DNA of 64,000 bases, taken from assembly GCF_000315625.1 (NCBI RefSeq), contig NW_005434623.1, forward strand, positions 51,944-115,943, in the 5' to 3' direction. The notes beneath the pieces were generated by a model that saw only the letters and a program-made list of their open reading frames with translations, did no database searches and had not been told where the DNA came from. Made by a program: the position numbers and the translations under genes. This document shows positions 44,556-55,034 of this stretch, in pieces; positions within the stretch are counted from its first letter, which is position 1, and the number at the start of each line of letters is the position of its first letter. The DNA is from Guillardia theta CCMP2712. Taxonomy: Eukaryota > Cryptophyceae > Pyrenomonadales > Geminigeraceae.

Positions 44556-44914
44556 AACTTTAGTGCCTTCTGCTCCTCCTTCACTTCCTTCCTCCTCTCC
44601 CTCCCCTTCCTTCCCTGCCACCCCTCTTGCGCTTCCCTCCTCGCTCCCCTCTTTCCCCTCCTTTCTCTGCGCTTTCTGTCTGCCTTCCCCTCCCGCTTCT
44701 GTTCTTTCGCGTTGTCTTTTCTTCCTCCTCTGAGTTGAGTTTCTCCTGCTCCTCCTTGACTGCTCTTGACCCACTCCCTCCTCCTTCCTCCTTCGCGGTC
44801 GTACCCCTGCTCGCTTTCGCTCCTCTTGATCCCCCTCCTCCTCTCCTCCCTCTTCCTCCTCCTCGCGCTCCTCCTGGCGTGCGCTCGTCGTCGCCCGCTC
44901 CTCTCTTCCTCTTC

Positions 44915-47900
44915 CTACTCCACATGCTGTTTCAGTCCACCGTTCAATCGTCCAGGCACAAACCTTGATATGCTGATATCTTGGTCTTCCCTCTCCTCCT
45001 CCTCCTCCTCCCCCTCCTCCTTCTTGACTGGATTGTTCTCTTCCCCTCCCTTCTTGATGCGTTTCCCGACAACTTGTTGGCCTGCTGTTGAGAGAGTAGG
45101 AGGTAAGAGAGCGAGGAGAGAGCTAGGGCCATAGAGGTGCAGGAAGACAAGAGGACAAAGCCAGGCAACCAGCAGGACGAGGAGAAAAGAGAAGAGAAGA
45201 GAAGGGGAAAGGTAGGGGAGGGGAGGGAGCGTAAGGGAGGAGGGGCGGGGGAGGGGAGCAGGACGAGGAGAGAAGAGAGGAGAAGGGGAAAGTAGGGGAG
45301 GGATGGGAGGGGAGGAGCTAAAGGGAGGAGGGGCGGGGGAGGGGAGCAGGACGAGGAGAGAAGAGAGGAGAAGGGGAAAGGTAGGGGAGGGGATGGGAGG
45401 GGAGCTAAGGGAGGAGGGGAGGGGGAGGGGAGGAGGGTGGACAGGAGAACGAGGAGTGTGCGTCTCAGCATGCGGTGCACCAGTAGTCGTTTTCTTCTGC
45501 AGCGCTGGAACCCATGCGGTCGTTCGACCACTGCAGAGAAATGAGACAGGTAGGATGAAGAGGAGGAAGAGGAGGAGGAGGAGAAGGAAGAGGAAGAGGA
45601 GAAGGAGGAGGAGAAAGAGGAGGAGGACTGAGAGATTGCAGAGGCATCGTGGATGCTGATGGGCGGAAAAACTCACGCGACAGTCAGGAAGGAAATGTTA
45701 TGACCCTCGAGCGTCTGACATGAGAAGAATGACAAAGAGAAACCAAACCGAAAGAGAGCGAGTGAGGGAGTGAGGGAAGGAGGGAGCGGGAAGGAGAGGG
45801 CGGGAAAGAGGGGGAGCGGGGGCGGGGGAGAGAGAGGGAGGAAACGAGGGAGAGGGAGAGGGAGGGAGGGAGAGGGAGAGGGAGAGGGAGAGGGAGAGGG
45901 AGGGAGAGGGAGGGAGGGATTATTCAGATCCATGTTTGGATTCAACGGGTAGGAATTCGTTCAGTCGTTCTCCTCTTCATTACCTTGGACGCTTGTTTCT
46001 TGTTCCACCTGCTCTCACTCTCAATCACTTAGTCACCTTCTTGCTGCCCGATGTTCCCTTTCCATCTCCCCCGAAAACTGACTCCATTCCTCCCCCACTC
46101 CTGCTGCTGCTGCTGCTCCTCCTCCTCCTCCTCCTCCTCCTCCTCCTCCTCCTCTCGCACCGGTAATGAAACAGCCAGTCCTTAGGAAACTTGCTGCTGT
46201 CCGCCTCCTCCTCGCACGCCTTCCCGATCACCATCTGCAGACTTTGCCACACAGCCTCCACCTCCACCTTCCAGTGAGCAAGCGAAACTTCAGCTGACCT
46301 TCACCTGCTCCAACGAGAGCGAGGAGGAGGGGGTTTGAGGATGGAGGCGCGCCTAGAAAAACATGAGGAAGGAAGAGGAGGAGGTGGTGGAGAGGGAGGA
46401 GGAGAAGAGAGGTAATGAGAGGTGATAAGAGGGAGACGGAGAAAGGGAGGAGGGAAAGGAGGAAGGATGCATCTTGTCACCTGGTATAGAACTTCATCTG
46501 CAATCCAATTTCCAACACCCGCACAGAAGGATTGATCGAGAAGAGCTCCTTTGACTGGGCTGCTCGCAGTCAGCAGAACCACAGCTGGGATGGGAAGAAG
46601 AGCTGTGACAAGCAAGGCAAGAACAGCCAGAGGAGGCAGGATTTGAAAGAGGAGGAGGAGGAGGAGGTGGTGGTGGTGGAGGAGGAGGAGGAGGAGGTGG
46701 TGGTGGTGATCATGGCGGCAGTGGTGGTGGTGGTGGTGGTGGAGGAGGAGGAGGAGGGGAAGTGGAGGAGGTGGAGTTGGTGATGGTGGTGATGATGGTA
46801 AGGAGGTGGAGGTGGAGGTGGAGGTGGTGGTGGAGGAGGAGGAAGATACCCTGAGCGTGATAGCAGTTCGTCCTTGAAGTCGGCAAGGGGAAGCATGTCA
46901 GTGAGAGGATCGAACCCGAGGTCTTTGACCTGCTGGCGCGTGAAAAGTAGGAGTGGAGGAGCAGAAAGAAGGAGACAAACCAAACAGGGAATGAACAGGG
47001 CGAGGAAGGTGAAGAGGGAAGGTAGAGAAGAGCAACAGAAGCAGAACAAGGAAGAGAAGAAGGTGGTGAGTGGTGAGGGAAAGAAAAGGTAGAGGAGGAG
47101 GTAGAGGAGGTGGTGGAGGAGACAAACGAAAGGAGGGCTGCCGTCACACTCACAGGAGACTCTCTTCTAGGATCTTGCTGCATCCTCACGCGCTCAAAGC
47201 GCCGGATGGCTATGAAAGCGACATCGTTGCCGTTCTGAGAGGAAGAGACGTAAGGAGAGAGAGGAGAGCAAGGAGGGGTAAGAGAGACGAGGGGAGGAGA
47301 AGAAGAACAAGGAGGGGGTGGAGGGTGAAGGAACAGAAAGGAGAGGAAGACGAGGAAGGAGGGAGGACAGGTAGGAGGAGGGAGAACGAGGAGGAGGAGG
47401 GAGAACGAGGAGGAGGAAGAGGAAGAGGAAGAGGAAGACGAGCAGGACGAGCAGGGACAAGAGATCAACGGCAAAGATGATAACATGGTTCTCAAAGTAA
47501 AATTCCTATTCACCTCCATGACGAGTCGAAACTTCCAAAACTTCGGCGGCCAACTTTCCGCATCCACCTGATTCAATACTCACCTTCTCCCTACATCCTC
47601 CTTCTCCCTGATCCTCCCTTGCTCCCCCCCCCCCCCTCCTTATTCCCTCCGCTTTCCTCTTGTGTCCCCCCCTTTCTCGCCGCCCTCCGTCTGCCTGTTC
47701 ATTCCCGTCCCCTTCCTCCCTCCCCTGTCTCTCTTTCCCTTTCTTCTCCACGTCATTTCTCACCCGAGAGTTGACATATTCGGCAACCTCCTTTGTGCCA
47801 TCAGGGGAAACCGCAGCAAAACTCCCTGGTCGCAAAAGGAAAGGAGGAGAAGAGAACAGAAGGAAGAGGAGGAGGAGAGGAGGAGGAGGAGGAGGAGGAG

Positions 47901-47932
<32 letters not shown>

Positions 47933-48780
47933 GGAGGAGAGCAGGAGCAGGAGAGCAGGAGCAGGAGCAGGCGACACATATAGCGGGAAAGACAATGAAG
48001 AGAGGAAGGTGTAGGAGGAGGGAAGGAGAAGAAGTCACAATCGCTCAGGACAAGGATGTTCCATTCACCAGTCATGCCGAGGTGTATCAGTGGCCAAGGA
48101 CGTTCCTTGAGCTCTAGCCATAGATGTTTTCCTTTCCTCCTTGCCGCTAGGATGGTGGCCCCTGGTATGTAGCATGAGCACAGCTCCTGCCTGCAGTCAG
48201 CACAAACAACAACACACAATGATCCTTCAGCGACTTGATTGGCATCGGGGTGTATATGACATTTGAGGTCACCACACGTTTTCTGGAATCTTCACATCAC
48301 ATCTTGAACAATCGCGATGATCATGAGCAAACAGCAGCAACATGCGCGACAGCAGGTGCAGGAGCAGCACGCAAGGCGCCAACTGATCACCAGTCATTCT
48401 TTCTTTGAAAGTGTCGGGGGCAACTCCTTCGAAGACTTTGTTGTCTTGAACGACTTGGCAACACTGAGACACGACGAGTAATGAGTTGACATCGAAGGAG
48501 ATGACGACGAAGCAAGAAACATGAAACCAGGGAAAGGACAATGAAGACATGGTGAGGCGAGGCGAGGCGAGGGAAGGAAAAGGAGTGCGAAACCAGGAGA
48601 AGAAAGCGGGAAGAAAGCGGGAGAGGAGGAGGAGGCAAAAATTAACTCACCTTGACGACAAACCCAACGCAGAAGCGCTCGAGTACTCTTCTCGCCCTTT
48701 CCACCTGCAGCATGACAAGCCATACCGTCAGACACAAGGAGCTGAGAGCAATAGTACTGGTAGATGATGGTGAGCAGGTG

Positions 48781-48858
<78 letters not shown>

Positions 48859-48919
48859 AGGAGGACAGGACTGTGTCACCCCACAACGTTTTCTCGATCA
48901 CCTCCGGCAACTCCGGCAT
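44915..48919 (-). CDS. FPG1: plant-type FPG / formamidopyrimidine-DNA glycosylase, 15 exons
   Basis: Exons: 48919-48902, 48704-48651, 48463-48391, 48161-48069, 47825-47764, 47567-47514, 47234-47154, 46929-46850, 46559-46481, 46352-46305, 46267-46161, 46100-46037, 45714-45677, 45530-45481, 45084-44915. All use GT-AG and all phases close, giving 356 aa. The N-terminus MPELPEVERARRVLERF has the catalytic Pro2 and Glu3; KGKHLWLEL holds the conserved Lys; LGMTGSFAAV, FERVRM and the helix-two-turn-helix LLDQSFCAGVGNWIADEVLYQ follow; AGRTTAWVPALQ is the zincless-finger region of plant FPG and NEIL1. These enzymes excise oxidised purines and cleave abasic sites in base-excision repair. The tail is acidic then basic. 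Organelle targeting is not obvious. Introns are long and repeat-filled. Confidence 0.93.
46100..46160. repeat. (CTC)n/(CTG)n microsatellite in FPG intron
   Basis: Occupies the 60-nt intron between FPG exons 46267-46161 and 46100-46037 almost completely; on the gene strand it reads GAG-rich then GCAG, the acceptor itself being part of the CAG run. Confidence 0.8.
46640..46845. repeat. GGA/GGT trinucleotide-rich tract in FPG intron
   Basis: Mixed gga and ggt triplets over ~200 bp within the intron between exons 46929-46850 and 46559-46481. Confidence 0.85.
47865..47945. repeat. (GGA)n tract in FPG intron
   Basis: Nearly uninterrupted gga/gag triplets between FPG exons 48161-48069 and 47825-47764. 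Confidence 0.85.
48781..48861. repeat. (GAGGAC)n hexanucleotide array in FPG intron 1
   Basis: About 13 perfect copies of gaggac inside the intron separating the 18-nt first exon from exon 2. Confidence 0.92.
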
Positions 48920-50725
48920 CGTGATCCTTGCAACAGAAAGCTGCCCTACAGGAAGCGAGCAATCATAGTCAATCCATTGGGAATAAACCGGAACAGGACG
49001 TCAAGCCGATCAAACTGTTATCGACGAGCTAAAAGATCTCTTGTGCCTTGGCTTCCCTTCAACCATCACCATCCTCCGTCAACCTGCCATTATCGCTTCT
49101 TCTCTCGCTCCTCATCCTCGCTCCTCCTCTCCGTCTCCTCTCCGCCTCATCCCTTTCCCCTCCCCTAGCTCCTACTGTGCGCAGGAAAAGCAAGGTTGAA
49201 GAAGTTGCTGTCCTCTTATGCTCGAGCTTTATTCATTATATTGAAGTTCGAATAGACCTTGATGCCTTCAGATCAAATATCTAAAATCCCCGGGGCGAGC
49301 TTACTAGTGGTACTCGACGGTTATCACTGAAGAAACGGAACTCCGCCTCAGAGAATATCTGAGGGCGGCGACTCCTTGAGCCCACAGAGTTGACTTGACT
49401 AAACGTTTTACTTAATTACGGTACGGTATTGAAAGGAGTCGAAGGGAGTTTTTAGTCAAATCCCCTAAAGCTACCCCTACCCCCCTTTGGGCTCTCAGAA
49501 GTACAGGTACAGAGATCATGGGGCAGACACAGAAGAGAGATTTGTCTGAGATTTATTTTTGTACCAGGACATGTTGAGCTGTCCAATTTAACCACCTGAA
49601 GGGTAGGGTGCAAGCTCAAAACTAGCAAGGGTGGGTACTTTGTTGGATTGAACGGGGGTAGGTGGTCATTTGAGGCAGGCATTGACAAGGGGTCGGATTG
49701 AAGGCGAGGGACTTCAATCGTTGTGGAACCAGAACGATCCAGGTACTTATAACGAGCATGTAAAGACTTTATCAGCTTATATTACTAATACACGGAACGC
49801 CCGGGTTTACATTGAAGGTGCGGACGTGCTAAGTGGAGAGTAAACATTTTAAAAGTATAACATTTAAAAAGTGAGGTGACCGCGAAAGGATGCAATCGCT
49901 GCTCTCGAAGCTCTGCACCCCTTCCTTGCTAGATAGAGTGAAGGGGGTACTGATCGATGGAAAAAGAAGGGGTAGTGACAAGATTTTCCCGTGCCAATTT
50001 GCCTGTTAAAAAAGAATAGGTATGGTCTCTACAACATTTTTATTAAAAAAAAGTCATCAGCTTACAACCCTGATAATCACCGCATAACAAAGTTGGCCAG
50101 TTACGACCTTTTCTTTTATGTACCTGTTGAAACGAGTATAAACTTAATCAACAATATTTCAAATATGAGAGATCAAAGGGATGAAGAAATAAAATAATTT
50201 CAAATAATTTCATGTGTACTGCAACAGTACGCCAACCTTTTAAAAGAATGTGCCATTGACCTTTGACCATTAGTCTATAAAACATTATTAAATGTCAGCA
50301 AACTGTCATCTATTTGTCATCAACAGAATCGCCATGCCGCGCGTGCCTTAGGCGGGAACAGCCTCAAAACACATTTAACTGTCGAAAAGACGTCATTTCG
50401 AATGTGTCACAGAGCCACAAGTATGTACCCCATTATCGACTACCCCACCTCTGACCAGCTACCACCCCCCATAAGATCTTCCTTGTAGCTGCCTAAAATC
50501 AAAGGTCTATCCTCTAGCGGTGCTCCATATTTTCCTCCGGTCCATCGACGTCCTGCCCGTGCTGCTGCTCCTGCTCTCTGACTTCAAGTCGACAGCTCCT
50601 CTCCTTCCTATCTCCCTTCTGTTCGTTACCAGGGACTGCATCCTCTACTGCCCTCATCCTTCGCCCAAGTCGAACACAAAGTTCTATCGGCTTCTCTCTC
50701 CATTCACGAACCAAACTTCCTTGCA
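48920..50725. other. intergenic region between FPG and the 50726 gene
   Basis: 49000-49280 may hold FPG 5' sequence; nothing else coding is supported. 49470-49680 has ccccctacccccc and ggggtac runs on both strands. 49950-50330 is distinctly AT-rich. No RNA gene is recognised. Confidence 0.5.
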
Positions 50726-51175
50726 ATGGCCTCCAAGGTTCCAGCCATGAATCTGAAGGCGATGAAGCAGCGAGGTGGAATGAGCCTGGTTGATGAGTAC
50801 TTCTATGAGGAGCTCTTGCGTTGTGGAGGGCGAAATGAAGCTTCGGAATGGTTGAAGACAACCAAGAGCTCGTCTTCCTCGTCTTCTGCATCTTCAGCGT
50901 CTTCCTCGCCCAGATCGTCCACTCGCTCAGCGCATGTTAAGAGCAGCGGGAATCTGGGAAACTCCATGAAGAGATCATCGAGCTCGACATACTTGGTTCA
51001 GCTAGGACTGCTGGACGAGGAATTGAGCAGCTTCAGACGAAAATCTTTCACTCCAATCCAGCCCTGCATCGAGGCAAAGGATGCAGAGTTTGAGAAGGCC
51101 AGAGTGAACCTTGGGAACAATGCAGGCCTGCTGTACACGGATGCTGCTCATTTGCTAAGAGAGTCGCACGAATGA
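50726..51175 (+). CDS. unrecognised 149-aa Ser-rich protein
   Basis: Single-exon frame. It starts MASKVPAMNLKAMKQRGGMS and has a short predicted helix (VDEYFYEELLRCGGRNEASE), a long Ser-rich linker (~50-85), and a second conserved-looking part (LVQLGLLDEELSSFRRKSF). No signal peptide or membrane segment. A poly-G run follows the stop, and an AT-rich 3' region contains aatgaaatg. It is tail to tail with the minus-strand gene ending at about 51420. I do not recognise a family; composition and a clean frame support a real gene. Confidence 0.5.
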   Translation: MASKVPAMNLKAMKQRGGMSLVDEYFYEELLRCGGRNEASEWLKTTKSSSSSSSASSASSSPRSSTRSAHVKSSGNLGNSMKRSSSSTYLVQLGLLDEELSSFRRKSFTPIQPCIEAKDAEFEKARVNLGNNAGLLYTDAAHLLRESHE

Positions 51176-51419
51176 GGGGGGGGAGATGCTGTACAGAGAT
51201 AACTTTTTATTCTTTTTAATGAAATGTATCATGCGATGAAACAAACTGGTCTAAGTAGTGGTTGTTTGTGTAAGATGTGGGTGAGAACAACATGACAAAG
51301 ATGTGGATATGAGCATGATGACGAGAAACAGTTGTTGAGCTGATTGGTATTTATTTCATCTTCAGTCTACTGGTAATTATTTCATTTTCAGTCTAACTTG
51401 TCCCCTCAGTCATGCCACT

Positions 51420-51891
51420 TGCATGACATGGCAAACTCAGAGACGATCGACCTGCTGTACTGAGGATATAACCCGCAGAGTCTTCCAGCCCGATATCTGC
51501 GACAAGTGTTGTTACTTAGAAGAAACCTCCACAGTTTGAACTCTCATGACAAGACAGAGGGATGGATGTGTTGTTCTTTTCATAAGCATCCACAGGGCGG
51601 GAACAGCCAACACACAAGAATCGGCTCACTGTTTCAATCTAGCAGTGTAAGGCTTGGCTCCATAGTTGAGCATCTGGTTACGGGCAAACTAGCGAGAAGA
51701 GGTCAACTCGAGCACGAGCAAGAGAGTTCAAGACCTGAAGGCAGAGCAAGAGGAAGGACAGCTGACCGATAGGCGGCTCCATCCAATTCCAAGTCCTGCG
51801 GCTGAGATCAACATATGCAGCACCAGGGGCCCCTCCTTCTGCTACCAATATTCCTGACTTGTTACCTTGCTGCCTCCTCCCTGCCTGCCTA

Positions 51892-51923
<32 letters not shown>

Positions 51924-53620
51924 CTTCCATTCATCAAGATCTCTCTTCTCCCCCTGTTCCTTGTTTTCCTTCCTTGGACCTCCATTCTCTTGAGCTCACC
52001 ATGCTCCTACTTCCAGCCAAGTCTCAAGGTCCTCTGGCTCTGCCACATCGGCCGTCACCTGCTACTGCGTGAGAACCATCGAAACACCAAGGAGGGAGCA
52101 GGCGAAAGGATAAAACAGGAAAGATCAGGTGGAGAGCATGGGAAAGAGAGAAGGAGTTGAGAAGAGATGCGATGAGATGGGAGAGAAGCTAACAAACGAC
52201 GATGAAGCTAAGGTGCTGAGCAAAGAGCAGAGGAGAGCTAGAAAGTGAAAGTGCAGAACAGGGAGACTGGAACAAACAGAGAGAGGAAACTAGACCGCAG
52301 TTGAGGAGAAGCAGAGAAGGAGAACAGGACGGGAGCAGTGAGGAGGCAGTAGCAATGTATAGTCGGAACTCGAAGAAAGGAAAGTTGAGAGACAGGACGA
52401 GCAAGCCGCAAGAGGCAGGAGGGACTCACAAAGTACTCGTTGAACCAGAGAGCTGTATCGAGCTGAAAGACCAGCGGGACTGCAGCGATCGATCCGACAA
52501 CACCAAGTGCGATGCCTTTGAGATTAAGTCAGCGAGTAATCGAGTCCTCCCCTCCCGTCGTTTCCCCGTCTAATTCTGCATACCCCCTCCCCTTCCGCTA
52601 TCGTTTCTCCTCTCCTTGCCCTTCCGCTTCCGCGTCCTCATTCTCAATCCTTCCTGATGTTGTTCCCCTTGCAACCACCCTCCGTTGCTCTATTCCCTCT
52701 CCTTCTCGAAGAATGACGTCTCTACTTCTAGCTCTTCAATCCTACTCGTCGCTCTTATCATATCCGACTTTCTTGGGTCACCTGTCTTGAAAGGCACAGT
52801 CGCGATGAACATGCCGCGCTTGCTGGCCGCCTAATCAGACTGTCAAGAGAGACGGAACGTGACGAGGAAAGGGAAAGCAAGAGAAGAGTTTGTTCCAAGA
52901 CAGGGAGAATCTACGAGGAAGAGAATACTGTATGATGGAGTAACAAGGAGAGGACAAGGGCGACGTTGAGAAAGAGGAGGGAGGGGAGGAGAGAGAGATG
53001 AGAGGAGGGGAAAGGAGAGGGGAAGGGAAGAGCAAGAAGACGAGGCGGAGGAACGAAACTGGGGAGGGAGAGGCAGATAGGATGAAGATCCCAAACCTCC
53101 ATCTCGTTCAATCTCTTGTGGGCATCCTTCCAGGTGACGTTGTCTACAACCTGTCAGCCAGCGGGAGTCAACTCAGTCACACTTCCCCAGCTCGACTCGT
53201 CCGAGTTTGTTGGGCACTAACTTCTCACCATGATCTCTCGCAGAAGTCGCTCACGATGAGCATCGTGATCCCCCTGCAGATCAAAGATTATCGTCACACC
53301 TTTCTCTCCAGCTGACCATCCTCTGTCTTCCCTCACCATCCCCGCCCCAAACCCCCAAAACACTCCCTCCCCCCCTCCCAATCCGCAGTAAGGAAGCCGC
53401 CTCCTCATCCCGCTTGCATCACCTGGGCTACATACATAAGGAGAGCGTCATTGGACATCTGGTGATATTCTCGCGCCATTTGCTGCAGGATGACATGAGG
53501 AACAGATCTCGGGTACACAGCTGCGGCACCTGCGACAGCTCGATGGTCGGCGTCCTGGCAGAGGGAGAGTCGGAAAACATCCTGGAGCAGGGAGCCAATG
53601 CCATCCTCCCGCAGGAGAAA
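51420..53620 (-). CDS. conserved membrane protein of unnamed family, 8 or more exons
   Basis: Exons on the minus strand encode in order: VYPRSVPHVILQQMAREYHQ and NDALLMYVAQ (to 53430), GDHDAHRERLLREIM (~53277-53233), VVDNVTWKDAHKRLNEME (~53150-53097), ASKRGMFIATVPFKT (~52835-52790), GIALGVVGSIAAVPLVFQLD with TALWFNEYF (~52520-52432), VTADVAEPEDLETWLEVGAW (~52063-52005), TWNWMEPPIGQLSFLLLCLQ (~51790-51733), and a last exon ending SEFAMSCKWHD (~51500-51420). Two hydrophobic segments are evident. The block PEDLETWLEVGAWTWNWMEP matches my recollection of a small protein family in algae and other protists, but I cannot name it or give a function. The N-terminus before the first exon is not resolved. 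Coordinates of internal exons are approximate. Confidence 0.55.
51885..51925. repeat. (CCTG)n microsatellite
   Basis: About ten copies of the tetramer cctg, inside an intron of the minus-strand gene. Confidence 0.85.
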
Positions 53621-53699
53621 GCATTGGAGGAGGAGGCAGCGGGAAAGCTCTGCTGTCCAAGTCATGCATGAAGAGAGGCAGCATGGTAGCGAGAGGGTG

Positions 53700-55034
53700 C
53701 GAGCTTCTCAAGGCAGAAGGGGGTGATGGGGATTTGAGGATCAATGTACAATGACATGAAGACAGTTCCCTCAGAGGGACTGCGAGCATGGCATGATCGT
53801 TTTCAGATTCACCTTCATCGCCAGAGTCCCGCTCCTCCCGCTCACAATGCTAGCGCTCCTCTTGAGAGCATTGAACAACCCTCCTCTCAGCCCGCCAATC
53901 ATCTGCCACCATGGCAGCTTCAGGGGCACTTCTCACCATGAACATTCATGTCATCGATTCAAGACCATCATGACCGTCCATGTTTCCATCAATCCATCGC
54001 CTTGTGCGTTACATCATCCCATAGACTGAGATCTCAATCTCCCTCTTCTGATTGTACTTCATTATGTGTTCGACTAAGCACCCAACCGTGCATGCTCAGG
54101 CCTGCAGCTCTTGTGCTCTCTTCCTATTTATTTTAATGCCACTCGTTGAATGTACCTCTGCACGTCTCTAAGTTCCTCACAAACGTTTGATCCATTTGCT
54201 TTCAGTTACACGCTATTGCAACATCCTATTCCCGTCTTTCAGCGCTGCTCTTGTCCTACTTGGCCTGTGGCTCCTAATCAATGCATGAGGTCACCGTTTC
54301 TCATCTTCCTGACTCTCTCGCATCCGAGCTTGACTTTCGTCGTCTCCTCCTCCCCTCTCTTCCTCTCCTCCCTCTGCTCTCCGTTCAGTCTTGAAATGCA
54401 TAGGCTGGTCACTTTAGCAGATCATAGGGTAGGGGGTATGAAGGATGGGGTGGGGGGTACATGGAGGGTCATTTAGAAGAGACCAAATATCCTATCATGC
54501 AGGGGTAGTGAACAATATGAGGCTGGTAGGGGTTGTGAGCTGACCGGTCATATGACGGCAATATTGATTTTTGGAATGATGGGTAGTGGTTTCAAAATAC
54601 TGGGGGTATATTGACGCAATGGTGGTGATGGTTCAAATCATTGCAGGAGGAGCTCAATAGAATGGAGATAATATAATTGAGCCAATAAGTGAAAACCAAG
54701 AAACTCAAACATACAGGATGCCCAAAGGACTTGTCAACTAACTTTCTGGGCTTTCCACCAATGTAGGGTGGGTAGTCACAAAGGCAGGGTAGTAGGTGCT
54801 TCTGTCTCCTCACAACTTGATGCGCTCACGATTGGGTAGGGGGTGGTACCCTTTCATCCAAGTACCCCTACAATATCAACAAATTTAGGATTTATGAGGG
54901 GTGGGGTGGTGACCACAATACTGACAACCCTCTCCCTAATAGGTTCAAAAGTATCCACAGCGATATCCCAAGTATCCATAGGTATCCGCAAGTATCCGTG
55001 AGTATCCGAAACTGTGGTATCCGTGCCGGCGGCC
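53700..55034. other. intergenic; no supported gene
   Basis: 53700-54140 may include 5' sequence of the minus-strand gene. 54420-54470, 54570-54610 and 54830-54860 contain gggggtac-type runs. 54950-55010 is a short tandem of about 11 bp (agtatccgtga type). Confidence 0.5.
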
